A stretch of DNA of 21,820 nucleotides from Acetobacteraceae bacterium (GTDB lineage: Bacteria; Pseudomonadota; Alphaproteobacteria; Acetobacterales; Acetobacteraceae). Below are positions 1 through 9,696 of this stretch, one piece after another (positions within the stretch are counted from its first letter, which is position 1; each line of letters begins with the position of its first letter). The stretch is from positions 1-21,820 of the forward strand of contig CANJXD010000025.1 of assembly GCA_947478535.1 (NCBI GenBank), read 5' to 3'. Under the pieces are notes generated by a model, which worked only from the letters and a program-made list of their open reading frames with translations, was not told the origin of the DNA and did not search any database. Made by a program: the position numbers and the translations under genes.

Positions 1-326
<326 letters not shown>

Positions 327-401
327 GCAGGCGGTGCCGCCCTATACGCAAGCATCCCGGCCCGCGCAACCTCCTCCCGTCGATAGGCTGCGGCCCGGCC
401 G

Positions 402-431
402 TTGACTCACGTCGCCTCACGCCGCTATACG
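402..431 (+). promoter_or_regulatory. Likely sigma70-type promoter for rplU-rpmA
   Basis: TTGACT (402-407) matches five of six bases of the -35 consensus. TATACG (426-431) lies 18 bases downstream and matches four of six of the -10 consensus. It would start transcription near 438, leaving a leader of roughly 115 bases before rplU. TTGACT also occurs upstream of rpsT in this window, which supports a shared ribosomal-protein promoter type. Confidence 0.6.
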
Positions 432-446
432 CTGCGCCCTCCGGCA

Positions 447-467
447 CCCCAGGGCTTCGCCTCGGGG
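447..467 (+). promoter_or_regulatory. Leader hairpin upstream of rplU
   Basis: In the predicted 5' leader, CCCC (447-450) pairs with GGGG (464-467), and GGGC (452-455) pairs with GCCT (459-462) around a TTC loop. An A/C mismatch sits between the two stems. Ribosomal-protein leaders often carry such structures for autogenous control; whether this one regulates is inference. Confidence 0.35.
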
Positions 468-554
468 TTGGCGGTGGCCGAGCATGGCCGAATAACCAAC
501 ACTCCCGGGCGTCACCGCCCAGAAGCACCGGACCCTGAAAGCCCGAGCGCGAAC

Positions 555-872
555 ATGACCTACGCAGTGATCCGCACCGGCGGCAAGCAGTACCGCGTCA
601 CGCCTGACGCCGTGCTCACCGTCGAGAAGCTCGAGGCCGAGCCTGGCGCCACCATCACCTTCCATGACGTCCTCGCCCTCGGGACCGAGGCTGGCCTGAC
701 GATCGGCGCGCCGACCGTGCCGGGCGCCCGCGTCATCGCCACGGTGGTCGACCAGACCCGTGGCGACAAGGTGCTGATCTTCAAGAAGCGCCGCCGGAAG
801 AACAGCCGCCGGAAGAATGGCCATCGCCAGATGCAGACTGTGGTCCGCATCAGCGAAATCTCGGCCGCCTGA
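555..872 (+). CDS. rplU: 50S ribosomal protein L21
   Basis: The 105-aa product is a ribosomal protein of the large subunit that binds 23S rRNA near L20. Its length is close to the usual 103 residues. The N-terminus has the family pattern of [15 protein letters not shown]. The C-terminal half has the basic [21 protein letters not shown] segment followed by a T-V-V-I-I type strand, which is the L21 signature. The frame stays open upstream to 402, but the ATG at 555 starts exactly at the conserved N-terminus, so the upstream part is leader. rpmA follows after 22 bases, which is the near-universal rplU-rpmA pairing. Expression is probably driven by the promoter at 402-431. Confidence 0.97.
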   Translation: MTYAVIRTGGKQYRVTPDAVLTVEKLEAEPGATITFHDVLALGTEAGLTIGAPTVPGARVIATVVDQTRGDKVLIFKKRRRKNSRRKNGHRQMQTVVRISEISAA

Positions 873-894
873 GCAGAAGACAGGAAGCACCACA

Positions 895-2343
<1,449 letters not shown>

Positions 2344-2344
<1 letters not shown>

Positions 2345-2366
2345 CCCGGCCGGCTGTCCGCCGGGT
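2344..2366 (+). terminator. Possible terminator hairpin after obgE
   Basis: ACCCGGC (2344-2350) pairs with GCCGGGT (2360-2366) around a nine-base loop, starting in the obgE stop codon. No U-run of note follows, so termination is not certain. The spacing to the next gene (97 bases to the ATG at 2441) is compatible with a transcription boundary here. Confidence 0.4.
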
Positions 2367-2440
2367 TCGAACAGCATCGCGCCCGGGGCGCGCGCCCATC
2401 GGGGTTGCCAATCCGCCCGGCTTCAGTCTTTGGTAGCGGC

Positions 2441-2845
2441 ATGAAGGCATCGATCCGCGGCCTGAGGCTTCTGCCGGCGGCCTTGGTTTTTGCGTGCCTC
2501 GTCCCCGTGGATGCCTCGGCTTTCGAGCCTCATCGCGGGGATGCGGCCGTTTTTTCCACCCGGTTCCAGGGCCGCCCCATGGCCAATGGAGTGCGTTTCG
2601 ACGCGCAGGCGCGGGTTGCCGCCCATCGGGAGCTGCCCTTCGGCACCCAGGCACGGGTGACCAACCTGCGGACCGGAGCGTCCACCGTCGTCACCATCAG
2701 CGACCGTGGCCCCCACACACCGGGCCGTGTCATCGATCTTTCGCCGCGTGCCGCGCGGGAGATCGGGTTCAGCACGGGCGTCGCCCCGGTGGAAATTCGC
2801 CCCCTGGAGCCTCGTCCCGTGGCACACCGGACCGCCGGGCGATAG
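2441..2845 (+). CDS. Small RlpA-like septal-ring / double-psi beta-barrel protein
   Basis: The 134-aa product is an exported RlpA-type protein. The ATG at 2441 starts a signal peptide (about residues 1-27, ending near VDASA/FEP); the frame is open from 2405 but the extra residues would disrupt the signal. A VFAC segment inside the signal is a poor lipobox, so lipidation is doubtful. The mature part is one double-psi beta-barrel domain, recognisable by the F-x-G-R-x-M-A-N-G segment, AAHRELPFGT, VTNL and the active-site block SDRGPHTPGRVIDLS. In studied RlpA proteins the Asp of the DRGP motif is needed for lytic transglycosylase activity on stem-peptide-free glycans. There is no SPOR domain, so septal targeting would need a partner. 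The gene sits between obgE and proB, an unusual place for it. Confidence 0.82.
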   Translation: MKASIRGLRLLPAALVFACLVPVDASAFEPHRGDAAVFSTRFQGRPMANGVRFDAQARVAAHRELPFGTQARVTNLRTGASTVVTISDRGPHTPGRVIDLSPRAAREIGFSTGVAPVEIRPLEPRPVAHRTAGR

Positions 2846-2907
2846 GCATCGGGCCATCCTCCGGCGCTCTCCCGCCCTTCGCCGGGGCGTGCTAACCCCC
2901 CGGCGCC

Positions 2908-4053
2908 ATGTCCGCGACCAGCCCTGCAATTCCCGATCTGAGAACCGCCCGCCGGGTGGTCGTGAAGATCGGCTCCGCCCTTGTCGTCGATGAGCGCAGC
3001 GCCGCCCCGCGGGAAGCCTGGCTGGCCGGTGTTGCGCAGGATGTCGCGGCGATGCGGGCGCGCGGCGCGGAGGTCATCCTCGTTTCCTCCGGCGCCATCG
3101 CATTGGCCCGCCGGGCGCTGGGGCTGACGCGCAAGAAGCTCCGGCTGGAAGAAAAGCAGGCTGCCGCCGCCGTTGGGCAGATCCGCCTGGCCGGCGCCTG
3201 GGCCGCGGCACTGTCCGGTGTCGGCCTGAACGCCGCGCAATTGCTGCTGACGCTGGAGGATAGCGAGGATCGCCGCCGCTACCTCAATGCGCGCGCCACG
3301 CTCGGCACGCTGCTGGCGCTCGGCTGCATCCCCGTCATCAACGAGAACGATACCGTCGCCACCGCGGAAATCCGCTTCGGCGACAATGATCGTCTGGCCG
3401 CCCGGGTGGCGGAGATGGTGGAGGCGGATGCGCTGGTGCTGCTGTCCGATATCGATGGCCTCTACACCGCCGATCCCCGCACCAACCCGGAGGCCGCGCA
3501 TCTGCCGCTGGTGCCGCATCTGACGGAGGAGATCATGGCGATGGGGGGGGAGCCGCCGCCCGGCTATTCCTCCGGCGGCATGCGCACCAAGCTGATCGCG
3601 GCGGGGATCGCCACCGGCGCGGGCTGCGCCATGGCGATCGCCCTCGGCAAGCAGGACCGGCCGCTGAGGGCCATGGAACAGGGCGCGCGCTGCACCTGGT
3701 TCCTGCCGGAAGGGGAGGGGCGATCGGCCCGCAAGCGCTGGATCGCCGGCAGCCTGGCGCCGCTCGGCGTGCTGGTGGTGGATGCCGGGGCCGCCCGCGC
3801 CCTGTCGCGCGGTTCGTCGCTGCTGCCGGCCGGCGTGCGCGGCGTCGAAGGCAGCTTCGGACGCGGGGACCCCGTGAGCGTGCGGGACCAGACTGGCCAC
3901 GAACTCGCGCGCGGGCTGTCCGCCTATGATGCGGAAGCGGCCCGGCTGATCGCCGGCCACCGCAGCGAGGAGCTGGAGACCATCCTCGGCTGGCGCGGCC
4001 GGGACGAGATCATCCACCGGGATGACCTCGTGCTGCTCAACCCGCCAGCGTAA
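2908..4053 (+). CDS. proB: Glutamate 5-kinase
   Basis: The 381-aa product phosphorylates glutamate to gamma-glutamyl phosphate, the first step of proline synthesis. The amino-acid kinase domain shows VKIGSALV (19-26), VSSGAIA (59-65), NENDTV (145-150), FGDND (157-161), SDIDGLYT (180-187) and GGMRTKL (223-229), all positions that build the ATP and glutamate sites. Residues from about 276 to 372 form the C-terminal PUA domain, so this is the long, complete form. The ATG at 2908 places the first beta strand at the usual distance from the N-terminus. proA is not in the window, although obgE-proB proximity is typical of alphaproteobacteria. A run of eight G at 3543-3550 lies inside the coding sequence. 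Confidence 0.96.
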   Translation: MSATSPAIPDLRTARRVVVKIGSALVVDERSAAPREAWLAGVAQDVAAMRARGAEVILVSSGAIALARRALGLTRKKLRLEEKQAAAAVGQIRLAGAWAAALSGVGLNAAQLLLTLEDSEDRRRYLNARATLGTLLALGCIPVINENDTVATAEIRFGDNDRLAARVAEMVEADALVLLSDIDGLYTADPRTNPEAAHLPLVPHLTEEIMAMGGEPPPGYSSGGMRTKLIAAGIATGAGCAMAIALGKQDRPLRAMEQGARCTWFLPEGEGRSARKRWIAGSLAPLGVLVVDAGAARALSRGSSLLPAGVRGVEGSFGRGDPVSVRDQTGHELARGLSAYDAEAARLIAGHRSEELETILGWRGRDEIIHRDDLVLLNPPA

Positions 4054-4073
4054 CCTCCGCCAATGTAACTGCT

Positions 4074-4104
4074 GCGGCGCAGGCTTCATCCTGCCCTGTG
4101 CCGC
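4074..4104 (+). terminator. Possible imperfect hairpin after proB
   Basis: GCGGC (4074-4078) pairs with GCCGC (4100-4104), with an inner CAGG (4080-4083) / CCTG (4090-4093) pair. It lies in the 91-base gap between proB and the next gene and could end the proB transcript. The unpaired bases and lack of a U-run make this weak. Confidence 0.25.
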
Positions 4105-4144
4105 GCGTAAAATGGCGTGCCAGAACACACCGGGAAGAAACGCC

Positions 4145-5116
4145 ATGCGCCTCCTGCCTCGCCGTGCCCTGTTCGCCGCCGCAGCGCTGCCGCTGGCCGC
4201 GCCGGCCCTGGCGCAGGATGGCTTCCCGAACCGGCCCATCCGCATCGTCGTCGGCTTCACGCCGGGGGGGGCCACGGATATCGCGGTGCGCGCCTTCGGC
4301 CCTCGCATGGGGGAAATCCTTGGCCAGTCCGTAATCGTCGAGAATCGCCCCGGCGCTGGCGGCAACATCGCGATGGAAGCCGTGGCCCGCGCGCCGGCCG
4401 ATGGGCATGCGCTGCTGCTCGGCACCATCGGCACGCTGGTGATCAACCCGATGATCATGCGCATGCCCGTCGATCCCCTGCGGGACCTTGTGCCGGTCTC
4501 CATCGCTGTCGATCTGTTCAACATCCTGGTGGTCCCGGTGGATCGCCCCTGGCGCAGCGTCACGGACCTCGTGGCCGCGGCGAAGGCGGCACCGGGCACG
4601 CTGTCCTGGGGCCATAGCGGCATCGGGGGTTCGCCGCAGTTGTCGGGCCTGATGCTCGACCGCCTCGCGGGGATCGAGACCATCGGCGTCTCCTATCGCG
4701 GTGGTGCCCAGGTGGCGACGGATCTGCTCTCCGGCCGGCTCGACTACTCCTTCGCCACCGCGCCCTCGGTCATGCAGTATGTCGAGACGGGGCGGCTGCG
4801 GGCCCTGGCCGTGCCGACGGCGCGGCGGTCCCGCCTGCTGTCGAGCATTCCCACCGTGGCGGAAGGCGGCGTCACCGGCTTCGACGTCGCATCCTGGTAT
4901 GCCATCACCGCCCCGCGCGGCACCCCGGTGCCGATCGTCGCGCGGCTGGCGGAGGCGATGCGACAGGCGCTCGGCGATGCCGATGTGATCGCCACGCTGA
5001 ACCGGAATGGGCTGGAGCCGATGCCCACCACCCCCGCCGAGTTCGCCGCCGCCTGGGCCTCGGAACGCGCGAAGTGGGAGCCGATCGTGCGGGAGGGTGG
5101 CCTCAAGGTTGAGTAG
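4145..5116 (+). CDS. Bug/TctC-family periplasmic solute-binding receptor
   Basis: The 323-aa product is a periplasmic binding protein of the Bug (Bordetella uptake gene) / TctC family, whose members bind carboxylates and related small acids for tripartite tricarboxylate transporters. The N-terminus is MRLLPRRALFAAAALPLAAPALA, a signal peptide ending near residue 23. The mature part has the family blocks FPNRPIRIVVGFTPGGATD, IVENRPGAGGNIA, and the late YAITAPRGTPVPIV stretch. The frame is open from 4022, but the ATG at 4145 is preceded by a GGAAGAA ribosome-binding site and starts the signal peptide. No TctA or TctB membrane genes are nearby, so this is an orphan receptor. The ligand cannot be read from the sequence. 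A run of eight G falls near 4264-4271. Confidence 0.92.
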   Translation: MRLLPRRALFAAAALPLAAPALAQDGFPNRPIRIVVGFTPGGATDIAVRAFGPRMGEILGQSVIVENRPGAGGNIAMEAVARAPADGHALLLGTIGTLVINPMIMRMPVDPLRDLVPVSIAVDLFNILVVPVDRPWRSVTDLVAAAKAAPGTLSWGHSGIGGSPQLSGLMLDRLAGIETIGVSYRGGAQVATDLLSGRLDYSFATAPSVMQYVETGRLRALAVPTARRSRLLSSIPTVAEGGVTGFDVASWYAITAPRGTPVPIVARLAEAMRQALGDADVIATLNRNGLEPMPTTPAEFAAAWASERAKWEPIVREGGLKVE

Positions 5117-5172
5117 CCTTGCGCCGGCGCCGGGGCGGGCACAGCATGGCCGCATCTGACCGGGAAACGCCC

Positions 5173-6690
5173 ATGCGCCGCAGCCTCGCCCTCGCCGCCA
5201 CATTGATTGCCCTCGCGGCGCCCGGCCTTTCCGTGCCGGCCACCGCGCAGACCACGCTGCGCATCGGCATCGGCGCCGATCCGAATGTGCTGGACCCCGC
5301 GCAATCCGGCAGCTTTGTCGAGCGCGTCGTCTTCTCCGCGCTCTGCGACAAGCTGGTGGATGTGGCGCCGGACCTGTCCTTCCGGGCCGAGCTCGCAACA
5401 GCCTGGGCCTGGGCATCCGATGGCCTCGCGCTGACGCTGACCTTGCGCGAAGGCGCCCGCTTCCATGACGGCGCGGTGATCGACGCGGCGGCGGTGAAGG
5501 CCAATCTCGACCGCTACCGCACCGCCCGCGAAAGCCGCCGCCGCAGCGAATTGCGCCAGGTGAGCGAGGTGCAGGTGGTCGATGCCCGCACGGTCCGCCT
5601 CGTGCTCAGCGAGCCCTTCGCGCCGCTGCTCTCCGTGCTCGCGGATCGTGCCGGCATGATGCTCTCCCCCGCCGTGCTGCCGATGGCGGAGCGGGTTGGG
5701 GAGAACCCCGTCTGTTCCGGCCCCTATCGCCTGACGCGGCGCGTCGCGCAGGACCGGATCGAGATGGAGAAGCATGCCGGCCACTGGAATGCCGCCAATA
5801 TGCATGCGGATCGGCTGGTCTTCCTGCCGATCCCCGACAACAACATCCGCCTGCTGAACCTGCGCTCCGGCCAGCTCGACCTCATCGAGCGCGTGGCGCC
5901 GTCCGACCTTCCCGCCGCCGAGCGGGACCGCCGCATCCGCGTCGTCGCCGGGCCGTCCATCGCCTATGAGACGATCAGCTTCAACATCGCCGGCGGCCCG
6001 CTGGCGCAGCGCCCGCTCGGCCAGGACCGGCGGGTGCGGGAGGCGTTCGAGCTGTCGATCGACCGCGCCATCATCAACCAGGTGGCGATGGAAGGCCGCT
6101 TCACGCCGAACAACCAGCCGGAGGCGCCGGGCACGCCGTATCACTTCGCGGACCTCGCCGCCCCGGCGCGGGACCCGGTGCGGGCGCGCGCCTTGCTGCG
6201 GGAAGCGGGGCATGATCGCGTGGCCTTCACGCTGAAGGTGCCGAACCAGCCGCTGGAATCGCAGATTGCCCAGATCATCCAATCCATGGCGGCGGAAGCC
6301 GGCTTCGATGTGAAGATCGAGACGCTGGAGGCCAGCACCATGGTCGCCTCCACCGTGCGGGGCGATTTCGAGGCCGCGATGGCGATCTGGTCAGGCCGTC
6401 CCGACCCGGATGGCAATATCGCCTTCTGGCTGGCCTCGGACGGTTTCCTGAACTGGGGAAAATACACGAATCCCCGCCTCGATGCGCTGTTCGCCAATGC
6501 GCGCGCGGTGACGGATACGGCGCGACGCCAGGCGCTGTATCGCGAGGCCGCGGGGATCTGGCAGGCCGAACGCCCGCATCTCATGCTGTTCCACTATCGC
6601 TGGTTCTGGGCCATGCGTGCGGGGATGGAGGGCTTCGAGCCGAGCCCCGACGGCATCATCCGCCTCGCCGGGCTGCGCCTGCCGCGATAG
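5173..6690 (+). CDS. ABC transporter substrate-binding protein, family 5 (peptide/nickel type)
   Basis: The 505-aa product belongs to the solute-binding family 5 (DppA/OppA/NikA-like). It starts with a signal peptide, MRRSLALAATLIALAAPGLS, with cleavage near residue 25. The mature domain has the usual opening of IGADPNVLDPAQSG, the LREGARFHDG segment and the C-terminal lobe around WSGRPDPDGNIAFWL. In-frame starts exist at 5119 and 5146. The ATG at 5173 is chosen because it begins the signal peptide and has GGGAAAC just upstream. No permease or ATPase genes adjoin, so partners must be encoded elsewhere. It ends 14 bases before the convergent coaBC stop. The substrate is unknown. Confidence 0.92.
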   Translation: MRRSLALAATLIALAAPGLSVPATAQTTLRIGIGADPNVLDPAQSGSFVERVVFSALCDKLVDVAPDLSFRAELATAWAWASDGLALTLTLREGARFHDGAVIDAAAVKANLDRYRTARESRRRSELRQVSEVQVVDARTVRLVLSEPFAPLLSVLADRAGMMLSPAVLPMAERVGENPVCSGPYRLTRRVAQDRIEMEKHAGHWNAANMHADRLVFLPIPDNNIRLLNLRSGQLDLIERVAPSDLPAAERDRRIRVVAGPSIAYETISFNIAGGPLAQRPLGQDRRVREAFELSIDRAIINQVAMEGRFTPNNQPEAPGTPYHFADLAAPARDPVRARALLREAGHDRVAFTLKVPNQPLESQIAQIIQSMAAEAGFDVKIETLEASTMVASTVRGDFEAAMAIWSGRPDPDGNIAFWLASDGFLNWGKYTNPRLDALFANARAVTDTARRQALYREAAGIWQAERPHLMLFHYRWFWAMRAGMEGFEPSPDGIIRLAGLRLPR

Positions 6691-6704
6691 CGGCGGGGCG
6701 CGCT

Positions 6705-7889
6705 TCAGCCGAGCGCCTCCGCGACACGCTGGGCGAGGCGGCGGGCCACCTCGTCCTTCGGCATGCGGGGCCACTCCTCCTCGCCCGCATCGGTGACGAG
6801 ATGGACGGCGTTCTCCGCCCCGCCCATCACGTCGCCCGAGACATCATTGGCGACGATCCAGTCGCAGCCTTTCCGCAGGCGCTTGGCGCGCGCGTGTTCC
6901 AGCACCTTCTCCGTCTCCGCCGCGAAGCCGATGACCAAGCGCGGGCGCTGCGTGGGATGCACCGCGACCGTCGCCAGGATATCCGGGTTCAGCGTCAGCC
7001 GGATTTCCGGCGGCGGCGCGCCGGGCTCCTTCTTGATCTTCTGCGTCGGCGCCGCCTCTGGCCTGAAATCGGCGACGGCGGCGGCGAAGATGGCGGCATC
7101 GGCGGGCAGCGCGGCCTCGACCGCCGCCAGCATGTCCCGCGCGCTCTCGATCCGCCGCACCGTCACGCCCGCCGGGTCCGGCTGCGCGACAGGACCGCTC
7201 ACCAGCGTGACGCGGGCACCGAGTGCGGCCAGCGCCGCGGCGATGGCGTGGCCCTGCTTGCCGCTGCTGCGATTGGCGATGTAGCGCACGGGGTCGATCG
7301 CTTCCTGCGTCGGCCCGCTGGTGACGATGACGTGCCGGCCGGCGAGCGGCCCGCCTGCCAGCAGCGCCTGGATCGCGCCCAACATCGTCGCGGGTTCGGC
7401 AAGCCGGCCGGGGCCGCTTTCCGGTTCCGCCATGGCGCCGGCCTCCGGCCCCACCAGGGCGACGCCGCGGGACCTGAGGGCGCTGATATTGGCGACCGTC
7501 GCCGGGTGTTCCCACATGGCCGGGTTCATCGCCGGGGCGACCAGGATGGGGGCGCGCGTCGCCAGCAGGACGGTGGAGGCGAGGTCGTCGGCCAGCCCCT
7601 GGGCCATCCGCGCCAGCATGTTCGCCGAGGCCGGTGCGACGACGACGAGGTCCGGCCAGCGGGCCAGCCGGATATGGCCGATCTCGGCCTCCGCCGCCCA
7701 GAGATCGTCATGCACGCGGACGCCGGAGATTCCGGCCAGGGCTTCCTTGGTGACGAAGCGGGCGCCGCCGGCGGTGAGGATCGGCATGACCTCCGCGCCG
7801 TCCTTGCGCAGCAGGCGGATCAGTTCCAGCGCCTTGAAGGCGGCGATGCTGCCGGAGACGATGAGCAGGATCTTGCGGCCGGTGAGCAT
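6705..7889 (-). CDS. coaBC: Bifunctional CoaBC (phosphopantothenoylcysteine decarboxylase / phosphopantothenate-cysteine ligase)
   Basis: The 394-aa product catalyses two consecutive steps of coenzyme A synthesis, adding cysteine to 4'-phosphopantothenate and then decarboxylating the product. The N-terminal flavin decarboxylase (CoaC) domain shows GSIAAFK (13-19), the catalytic-type His72 in IGHIRL, and PAMNPAM with Asn122. The C-terminal ligase (CoaB) domain starts near 185 with VTSGPTQEAIDPVRYIANRSSGKQG, and the lysine-rich QKIKKEP segment lies at 283-288. The odd point is residues 151-163: where E. coli Dfp has an ACG motif with Cys158, this protein has MAEPES, and a constant offset of three puts Glu155 at the cysteine position. 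The gene is 29 bases downstream of ubiE, likely cotranscribed. Confidence 0.96.
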   Translation of the reverse strand: MLTGRKILLIVSGSIAAFKALELIRLLRKDGAEVMPILTAGGARFVTKEALAGISGVRVHDDLWAAEAEIGHIRLARWPDLVVVAPASANMLARMAQGLADDLASTVLLATRAPILVAPAMNPAMWEHPATVANISALRSRGVALVGPEAGAMAEPESGPGRLAEPATMLGAIQALLAGGPLAGRHVIVTSGPTQEAIDPVRYIANRSSGKQGHAIAAALAALGARVTLVSGPVAQPDPAGVTVRRIESARDMLAAVEAALPADAAIFAAAVADFRPEAAPTQKIKKEPGAPPPEIRLTLNPDILATVAVHPTQRPRLVIGFAAETEKVLEHARAKRLRKGCDWIVANDVSGDVMGGAENAVHLVTDAGEEEWPRMPKDEVARRLAQRVAEALG

Positions 7890-7918
7890 GGCGGGCTGGC
7901 CCTATCGCGCCCGCGGCA

Positions 7919-8656
7919 TCACAGCCGCCAGCCCGTGTGGATCGCCACGATCCCACCCGACAGGTTGCGGTGCGACACCCGTTCGAGACCCGCTTCCCGC
8001 ATCATCCCGCACAGCGTTTCCTGGTCGGGGAAACGGCGGATGCTTTCGGCCAGGTATTCGTAGCTGTCCCGGTCATTCGCCACGCGGGCGCCGATCTCCG
8101 GCAGCACCTTGAAGGACCAGGTGTCATAGATCGAGGCGAGCGGCGCCAGTTCGACGCGGGAGAATTCGAGGCAGTGGAACCGCCCGCCCGGGCGCAGCAC
8201 GCGCCGGGCTTCGCGCAGCACCGCATCCTTGTCCGTGCAGTTGCGCAGGCCGAAGGCGATGGAGATTTTCTCCACGCTGCGGTCGGGCAGGGGGATGCGC
8301 TCGGCATCGACCACGGCGAAGTCGATGCGCTCGATGATGCCGCGGTCGAGCGCCCGCTTGCGGCCGACCTCCAGCATGGCGGGGTTCACATCGGTCAGGA
8401 TCACCCGCCCGGCGCCGCCGGCCAGCGCGCCGAAGGCAATGTCCCCGGTGCCACCCGCGAGGTCCAGCAGCGTCTCCCGCTTCGAGACGCCCATGGCGTT
8501 GACGAAGATGCGCTTCCAGATGCGGTGGATCCCCAGCGACATCAGGTCGTTCATCAGGTCGTAGCGCGGGGCCACGCTTTCGAAGACCTGGCGGACCAGG
8601 GTGGCCTTTTCGGCCCGGGGCACCTCGCGGTAGCCGAAATCGATCGTATCGCTCAT
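7919..8656 (-). CDS. ubiE: Ubiquinone/menaquinone C-methyltransferase UbiE
   Basis: The 245-aa product methylates the ring carbon of the polyprenyl-benzoquinol intermediate in ubiquinone synthesis, using S-adenosylmethionine. The family signature [17 protein letters not shown] lies at 32-48 and the SAM-binding motif [10 protein letters not shown], at 64-72. Later blocks include FGLRN and [14 protein letters not shown]. The frame is open up to 8707, but the ATG at 8656 gives the normal UbiE N-terminus ([12 protein letters not shown]). It is divergent from mutM across 61 bases and precedes coaBC. In many alphaproteobacteria ubiB lies between ubiE and coaBC; here it does not. Confidence 0.96.
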   Translation of the reverse strand: MSDTIDFGYREVPRAEKATLVRQVFESVAPRYDLMNDLMSLGIHRIWKRIFVNAMGVSKRETLLDLAGGTGDIAFGALAGGAGRVILTDVNPAMLEVGRKRALDRGIIERIDFAVVDAERIPLPDRSVEKISIAFGLRNCTDKDAVLREARRVLRPGGRFHCLEFSRVELAPLASIYDTWSFKVLPEIGARVANDRDSYEYLAESIRRFPDQETLCGMMREAGLERVSHRNLSGGIVAIHTGWRL

Positions 8657-8717
8657 TTGCTCAACTTGGCGCGGAGGCGCCGCCGGGGCAAGGAAGCAGC
8701 GCGACAAGGATCATCCC

Positions 8718-9620
8718 ATGCCCGAACTACCGGAAGTCGAGACGGTGATGCGTGGCCTCCGCGCCGTGCTGGAAGGCCGTCGGATCGCCCACGCCGCCAT
8801 CAACCGCCCCGACCTGCGCTGGCCCTTCCCGGAGGGCTTGGCGCGCCGCCTGACGGGCGCACGGGTCGAAGGGTTCCGGCGGCGCGGCAAATACATGCTC
8901 ATGCGGCTCGATACCGGGGAGAGCATGCTGATCCATCTCGGCATGTCCGGCCGCATGGTCGCCCGGCCCGCCGCCGGGCCGGTGGTGCCCTGGATGGGCC
9001 CGACCGGGCGGTTTTCCGATGCTCGCGGCCATAACGGCCCGCCCGAGGCGCATGAGCATATGGTGATGGAGACGGAGGACGGCCAGCGCGTCGGCTTCGT
9101 CGATCCCCGCCGTTTCGGCTGCATCGACCTGATGCCGACGGCGGCGGAGGATGCCCACAGATTGCTGGCTGGCATGGGGCCGGAACCGCTGGAGCCAGAA
9201 TTCACCGCGGCCGCGCTGTCCGCCGCCCTGGAAGGCCGCCGCACGCCCATCAAGGCGGCGCTGCTGGACCAGTCGGTCGTCGCCGGCCTCGGGAACATCT
9301 ATGTGGCGGAGGCGCTGTTCCGCGCCGCGATTTCGCCCCGCCGCCTCGCCGCGACGGTGATCGGCCTGCGGGCCGAACGCCTGGTGCCGGCGATCCGCGC
9401 GGTGCTGGAGGATGCGATCGGTGCCGGCGGGTCCAGCCTGCGGGACTATGTGCGGGCGGATGGCGAACTCGGCCGGTTCCAGGATCGCTTCGCCGTCTAT
9501 GACCGCGAAGGCCAGCCCTGCCCGGGCTGCCCCGGCGCGGCGGGGGGCTGCGTCGGCGGCGTGACCCGCATCGTGCAATCCGGCCGCAGCACCTTTTTTT
9601 GCGCGCGGCAGCAGCGGTAG
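8718..9620 (+). CDS. mutM: Formamidopyrimidine-DNA glycosylase (Fpg/MutM)
   Basis: The 300-aa product removes 8-oxoguanine and formamidopyrimidines and nicks the abasic site. [10 protein letters not shown] supplies the catalytic Pro2 and Glu3, Lys58 in RGKYM corresponds to the conserved lysine, and IHLGMSGRM follows at 72-80. The helix-two-turn-helix segment is [12 protein letters not shown]. The C-terminal zinc finger is altered: Cys268 and Cys271 form the first pair, Cys295 is in FFCARQQR, and the fourth position is Gln298 instead of Cys. An extra Cys278 in a GGC insert might replace it. A seven-T run spans the Phe293-Phe294 codons. An AAGGA site lies 8 bases before the ATG. Confidence 0.95.
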   Translation: MPELPEVETVMRGLRAVLEGRRIAHAAINRPDLRWPFPEGLARRLTGARVEGFRRRGKYMLMRLDTGESMLIHLGMSGRMVARPAAGPVVPWMGPTGRFSDARGHNGPPEAHEHMVMETEDGQRVGFVDPRRFGCIDLMPTAAEDAHRLLAGMGPEPLEPEFTAAALSAALEGRRTPIKAALLDQSVVAGLGNIYVAEALFRAAISPRRLAATVIGLRAERLVPAIRAVLEDAIGAGGSSLRDYVRADGELGRFQDRFAVYDREGQPCPGCPGAAGGCVGGVTRIVQSGRSTFFCARQQR

Positions 9621-9696
9621 CGGCGCCGCGCGAGGGGCGTTGAGCCCCCGCTCCGCCTGGGCTACGCCTGCAAAAACCCCCGAGGGAGCCTGAGCC

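Noticed and set aside
3543..4271. Eight-G runs in proB (3543-3550) and in the Bug receptor (about 4264-4271) as phase-variation switches
   Set aside because: Both encode ordinary Gly codons at conserved or common positions, and the genes are housekeeping or receptor genes. Runs this long arise readily by chance in this composition.
2530..4683. Minus-strand open frame of 717 codons opposite the RlpA-like gene, proB and the Bug receptor
   Set aside because: It is antisense to three well-supported genes, has low-complexity Arg/Gly/Pro-rich composition and no domain pattern. Long antisense frames are expected at this GC content.
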